From Dongia_B soli (GTDB lineage: Bacteria; Pseudomonadota; Alphaproteobacteria; Dongiales; Dongiaceae), in NCBI RefSeq assembly GCF_034044715.1, contig NZ_JAXCLW010000003.1:310001-374000 (forward strand): 64,000 nucleotides of DNA. Direction: 5' to 3'. A program made the translations under genes and the position numbers. A model generated the notes under the pieces. The model saw only the letters and a list, made by a program, of their open reading frames with translations. It searched no databases and was not told the DNA's origin. How positions within the stretch are numbered: the stretch's first letter is position 1; each line of letters opens with the position of its first letter. Shown here one piece after another: positions 61,331 to 64,000 of this stretch.

Positions 61331-61454
61331 TCAGCCGGGCGGCTCTGCGCCGGCGAAACGGCCGGTAACATAGCAAAAGTCAGCCGAACTGCAACCCCGG
61401 ACAGCGCAAATTCGGCAATTGTTTTGCCCAGTAGATCGACTGAGCAAACTGGCT

Positions 61455-62321
61455 TCAATGCACTTTGAGCGGCGCCGGGACGACCCACCAATTGGGACGC
61501 CGGCGGCGAATCTCGGCGGCCGCGGTTTCCGCCGCAGCGGCATTGCCATAGAGCCCGAAACAGGTGGCGCCGCTGCCGGAAAGGCGCGCCACCAGGCAAT
61601 CCCCGGTTGTCTCGATCAGCGTGAGCACGTCGCGAATGACCGGCGCCACCGTGATGGCCGCTTCGGTCAAATCATTGCGGCGTCCCTTGAGATAGGTTGC
61701 CAGAGCGGCGGCATCCGTAGGTGGCACCGACCAGCGGGCCTCGCCCGAGAAGTCACCGCGCCGCGCCTTGAATACCTTTGGGGTCGGGGTCGGCACGCGC
61801 GGATTGGCCAGAACGAGCCAGGCAGGCGGCAATTGACCGGCCGGCATGAGTTCCTCGCCGATGCCACCGACAAAACTGGAGCGGCCATCGAGACAGACGG
61901 GAACATCGGCTCCGAGCCGCAAGGCGAGGTCCAGCAGGGCCTGGGTGTCAACATCCAACTGCCAAAACTCCACCAGTGCCCGCAACGTCGCAGCCGCATC
62001 GGCCGAACCGCCGCCGATCCCCGAAGCAATGGGCAAGTTTTTTGTCAGGCGGATACGGGCACGCGCATCGACACCGGCAATCTCCGCCAGACCCCGCGCC
62101 GCCCGCAGCACGAGATTGTTAGCCTCGTGCTTCAATCCCGCAGAGAAAGGTCCGTCGATATCCAAGGCTAAATCGTTATGCGGCGAAATCGACAGATAAT
62201 CGCCGGTCTCGGCAAACACGATGAGGCTGTCGAGCAGATGAAAACCATCAGCCCGTTTGCCGACAACATGCAGATAGAGATTGATCTTGGCCGGCGCCAA
62301 CAAAGGGGAAAGCTTGGACAT
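61455..62321 (-). CDS. ispE: 4-diphosphocytidyl-2-C-methyl-D-erythritol kinase
   Basis: GHMP-family kinase of the MEP isoprenoid pathway, 288 residues, phosphorylating CDP-ME at the 2-hydroxyl. The N-terminal PAKINLYLHVVGKRADGFH, the ATP loop LPIASGIGGGSADAAATLRAL (core GIGGGSADAAA) and ARLSGSGATCFGLYG are diagnostic. It is 21 nt downstream of the TPR gene on the same strand. Confidence 0.96.
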   Translation of the reverse strand: MSKLSPLLAPAKINLYLHVVGKRADGFHLLDSLIVFAETGDYLSISPHNDLALDIDGPFSAGLKHEANNLVLRAARGLAEIAGVDARARIRLTKNLPIASGIGGGSADAAATLRALVEFWQLDVDTQALLDLALRLGADVPVCLDGRSSFVGGIGEELMPAGQLPPAWLVLANPRVPTPTPKVFKARRGDFSGEARWSVPPTDAAALATYLKGRRNDLTEAAITVAPVIRDVLTLIETTGDCLVARLSGSGATCFGLYGNAAAAETAAAEIRRRRPNWWVVPAPLKVH

Positions 62322-62342
62322 GGTGGTTAGAGCGCGCCGATA

Positions 62343-64000
62343 TCAGCCCGCCTTTTCACTGCTTGCACCGTCGCTGGCGCCCCGGTTATTGCCGTTATCG
62401 CTCTTTCCGCCGTTCTTGTCGCTCTTTTCCGGCAAACCATCGCGAATTTTCGCTTCGATCTGTTTTGCCTGATCGGCTTCCGGCTTGAAGCTCAAGGCGC
62501 GGCTCCACTGGAAACGGGCCTCATTGAAACGACCCGCACGCCAATAGGCGTCGCCCAGATGATCGTTCAAGGTGGGATCTTGTGGCGACAATTCCACCGC
62601 GCGTTCCAGATACTTCACCGCATCGGCGAAATCACCGAGCTGGTAATGCGCCCAGCCGAGACTGTCGACGATGAAGCCTTCTTCCGGCCGCTGGTTGACC
62701 GCCGATTCCAGCATCTTGAGTGCCTGATCGAGGTTCTGCCGCCGCTCCACCCAGCTATAGGCGAGGTAATTGAGCACATAAGGCTGATCCGGCGAGAGTT
62801 CCAGCGCCTTCTTGAAATCCGCTTCTGCCTTGGGCCATTGCTTTGCCCGCTCATATGAGGTGCCGCGGAAATAGAAGATCGACCAGTCATTGGGCATCGG
62901 CGTACCGATCCGCTCGAGTGCCGTGCTATAGGCAGCGGCGGCCGCGTCGAACCGATCGGCGCCCCGCAGCAGATCGCCAAGCAGGACGGGTGCCTCGACA
63001 TTCTTCTTGTCGCGGGTGACCATTTGCCGCAGCTGCTTTTCGGCTTCGTCGATCTTGTTCTGGCGACGCAAGCATTCTGCGATCGAGAGATCGCCAGACC
63101 ATCGATAGATCGAATCCTTGCCGATCATCCGATACATTGCCACCGCATCGTCCAAATGATCGGTCCGCCGATAAATGTCGCCGATCAGAATCTTCGCCAT
63201 CTCCTGATCCGGCATGAGATCAAGGCCAAGGCGCCCGAAGAGCAAGGCTTCGCCCGTGATGTTCTCCTGCAGCAGCAGGATGGTCATGCCGGACAAGACC
63301 TCGGCGATGCCTTCTTTGGCCGAATTGATGATCGGTTTCGGCTTCACATCGCGCTTCAGCGATTGAATGAGCGGCCCGGCGATGGAATCGTTGCGTCCGG
63401 TATTCTCGCTCTCGAAGCGATCGACCAGTTGTTTCAACGCGGCCTTGTCGCCCCGGCGCTGGAGCAGATTGCCATAGGCCTGCACCAACAATGTCGGCAA
63501 CTCGCTCGCGGAATCCGCCGCTGATTGATAGCTCTTCTGCGCTGCTTCCTGCTTCTGCAAGAAATCCTCGATCGCGCCGCGCTGCATCAGCGCGAAAGGC
63601 GCGAAGCCATCAAGTGATTCCAGCGGTTGCAATTCCTTGACCGCGGCATCGACCTGCTTCTTGCTGGCGGCGACCAGCCAGGCACGCAGCATCGGCCCTG
63701 CATATTTTCCAACCTGTTGATCGGGAAGCTGGCGGGCCAATGCCAGAGCTTCCTCATATTTGCCTTCTTTGATCTCACCCTGGATCAACAGCATCATGGA
63801 AAGCGGCGCATCGGTTTTCAGCGATGGCTTTTCCTTGGTCAATTGCCGGGCAAGTCGAATCCCTTCATCGACGCGGCCCGCACTGATCAGCGCGATCAGC
63901 GTCGTTTGCAACAGGCTGGGGTCACCCGGGTTGGCTTTGAGGGCGATCGGCAGCAAATCGGAAGCCGTCGCCATATCGCCGGTTTCCTTGGCGTTGATCC
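62343..64000 (-). CDS. Tetratricopeptide repeat protein (5' end beyond the window)
   Basis: At least 552 residues, made of many TPR-like helix pairs; clear units are WPKAEADFKKALELSPDQPYVLNYLAY, GDFADAVKYLERAVELSPQDP and AGRFNEARFQWSRALSFKPE (each cited in part). The frame stays open to the window edge upstream of the first ATG at 63974, so the gene starts outside. The last 30 residues are a Gly/Asn/Ser-rich tail. Such proteins in alphaproteobacteria are adaptor-like; the location next to ispE is conserved. Cellular location is unknown since the N-terminus is missing. Confidence 0.85.
   Translation of the reverse strand, partial: INAKETGDMATASDLLPIALKANPGDPSLLQTTLIALISAGRVDEGIRLARQLTKEKPSLKTDAPLSMMLLIQGEIKEGKYEEALALARQLPDQQVGKYAGPMLRAWLVAASKKQVDAAVKELQPLESLDGFAPFALMQRGAIEDFLQKQEAAQKSYQSAADSASELPTLLVQAYGNLLQRRGDKAALKQLVDRFESENTGRNDSIAGPLIQSLKRDVKPKPIINSAKEGIAEVLSGMTILLLQENITGEALLFGRLGLDLMPDQEMAKILIGDIYRRTDHLDDAVAMYRMIGKDSIYRWSGDLSIAECLRRQNKIDEAEKQLRQMVTRDKKNVEAPVLLGDLLRGADRFDAAAAAYSTALERIGTPMPNDWSIFYFRGTSYERAKQWPKAEADFKKALELSPDQPYVLNYLAYSWVERRQNLDQALKMLESAVNQRPEEGFIVDSLGWAHYQLGDFADAVKYLERAVELSPQDPTLNDHLGDAYWRAGRFNEARFQWSRALSFKPEADQAKQIEAKIRDGLPEKSDKNGGKSDNGNNRGASDGASSEKAG

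Noticed and set aside
1..64000. Prophage, transposon, CRISPR or toxin-antitoxin content
   Set aside because: No transposase, integrase, phage structural gene, regularly spaced repeat array or paired small stable/unstable genes could be identified.

Overview
The window is about 64 kb of GC-rich chromosome from an aerobic alphaproteobacterium. The gene set and local orders resemble Rhodospirillales and relatives: late aerobic-type cobalamin genes (cobN, cobW, cobO, cobQ), a petABC bc1 operon, an lgt-midA-yfiH operon, a prs-rplY-pth block, a phasin, and MarR/OmpR regulators of PetP/PetR type. This placement is inferred from gene content only. There is no prophage, insertion sequence, CRISPR array or rRNA operon. 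Genes are tightly packed, with many ATGA or GTGA start/stop overlaps.

Layout. 1-8.5 kb: a cobalamin riboswitch heads cobU-cobW-cobN-cobO-cobQ on the minus strand, and a partial cobD converges on them. 8.6-13.6 kb: two beta-hydroxyacid dehydrogenase-type reductases, an agmatinase-family ureohydrolase, an ArsC-like protein, moaD-moaE and a TerC-type membrane protein. 13.6-17.2 kb: ilvE, divergent from a MarR regulator, an OmpR-type response regulator and a sensor kinase. 17.2-22.4 kb: lgt-midA-yfiH, divergent from ubiK-ybjN-proC-ybaK. 22.5-24 kb: a TetR-like regulator with a repetitive basic tail, then a phasin whose promoter carries PhaR-like TGC-N3-GCA boxes. 24.2-31.7 kb: a CsaA-like protein, a metal-ligand-less M24 hydrolase, prs, rplY, pth, a PNPOx-like flavoprotein, mntH with an operator inside its promoter, and ychF. 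31.8-41.9 kb: a VOC protein, petABC, trmL-hemF, cca, a PYROXD2-like oxidoreductase, an Lrp regulator, a CoA-type Nudix hydrolase and DUF1285. 42-49.4 kb: a MoxR / DUF58 / BatA-DUF4159 / VWA-amidotransferase-like operon and a small exported protein. 49.5-56.5 kb: an accessory catabolic region with a PEP-mutase-family lyase, a dimethylglycine/sarcosine dehydrogenase, a class I amidotransferase, a cupin, a small unknown protein and an aldo/keto reductase. 56.5-64 kb: an ECF sigma/anti-sigma pair, a patatin preceded by a 17-nt palindrome of the phasin-box type, a GAF/HD-GYP protein with an unusual insertion, tRNA-Gln(TTG), ispE and a partial TPR protein.

The best candidates for something new are regulatory. 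The phasin promoter and the patatin gene, 35 kb apart, share TGC-N3-GCA boxes, which suggests one polyhydroxybutyrate-sensing regulon covering granule coating and a putative granule-acting hydrolase. Other points are the MoxR operon, in which one of two large partner proteins keeps a metal site that the other has lost; an M24 enzyme with all five metal ligands replaced; an HD-GYP protein with about 90 extra residues inside the catalytic domain; and leader or operator structures upstream of rplY, mntH and the dimethylglycine dehydrogenase. Everything here was read by eye from sequence; no homology search was run.
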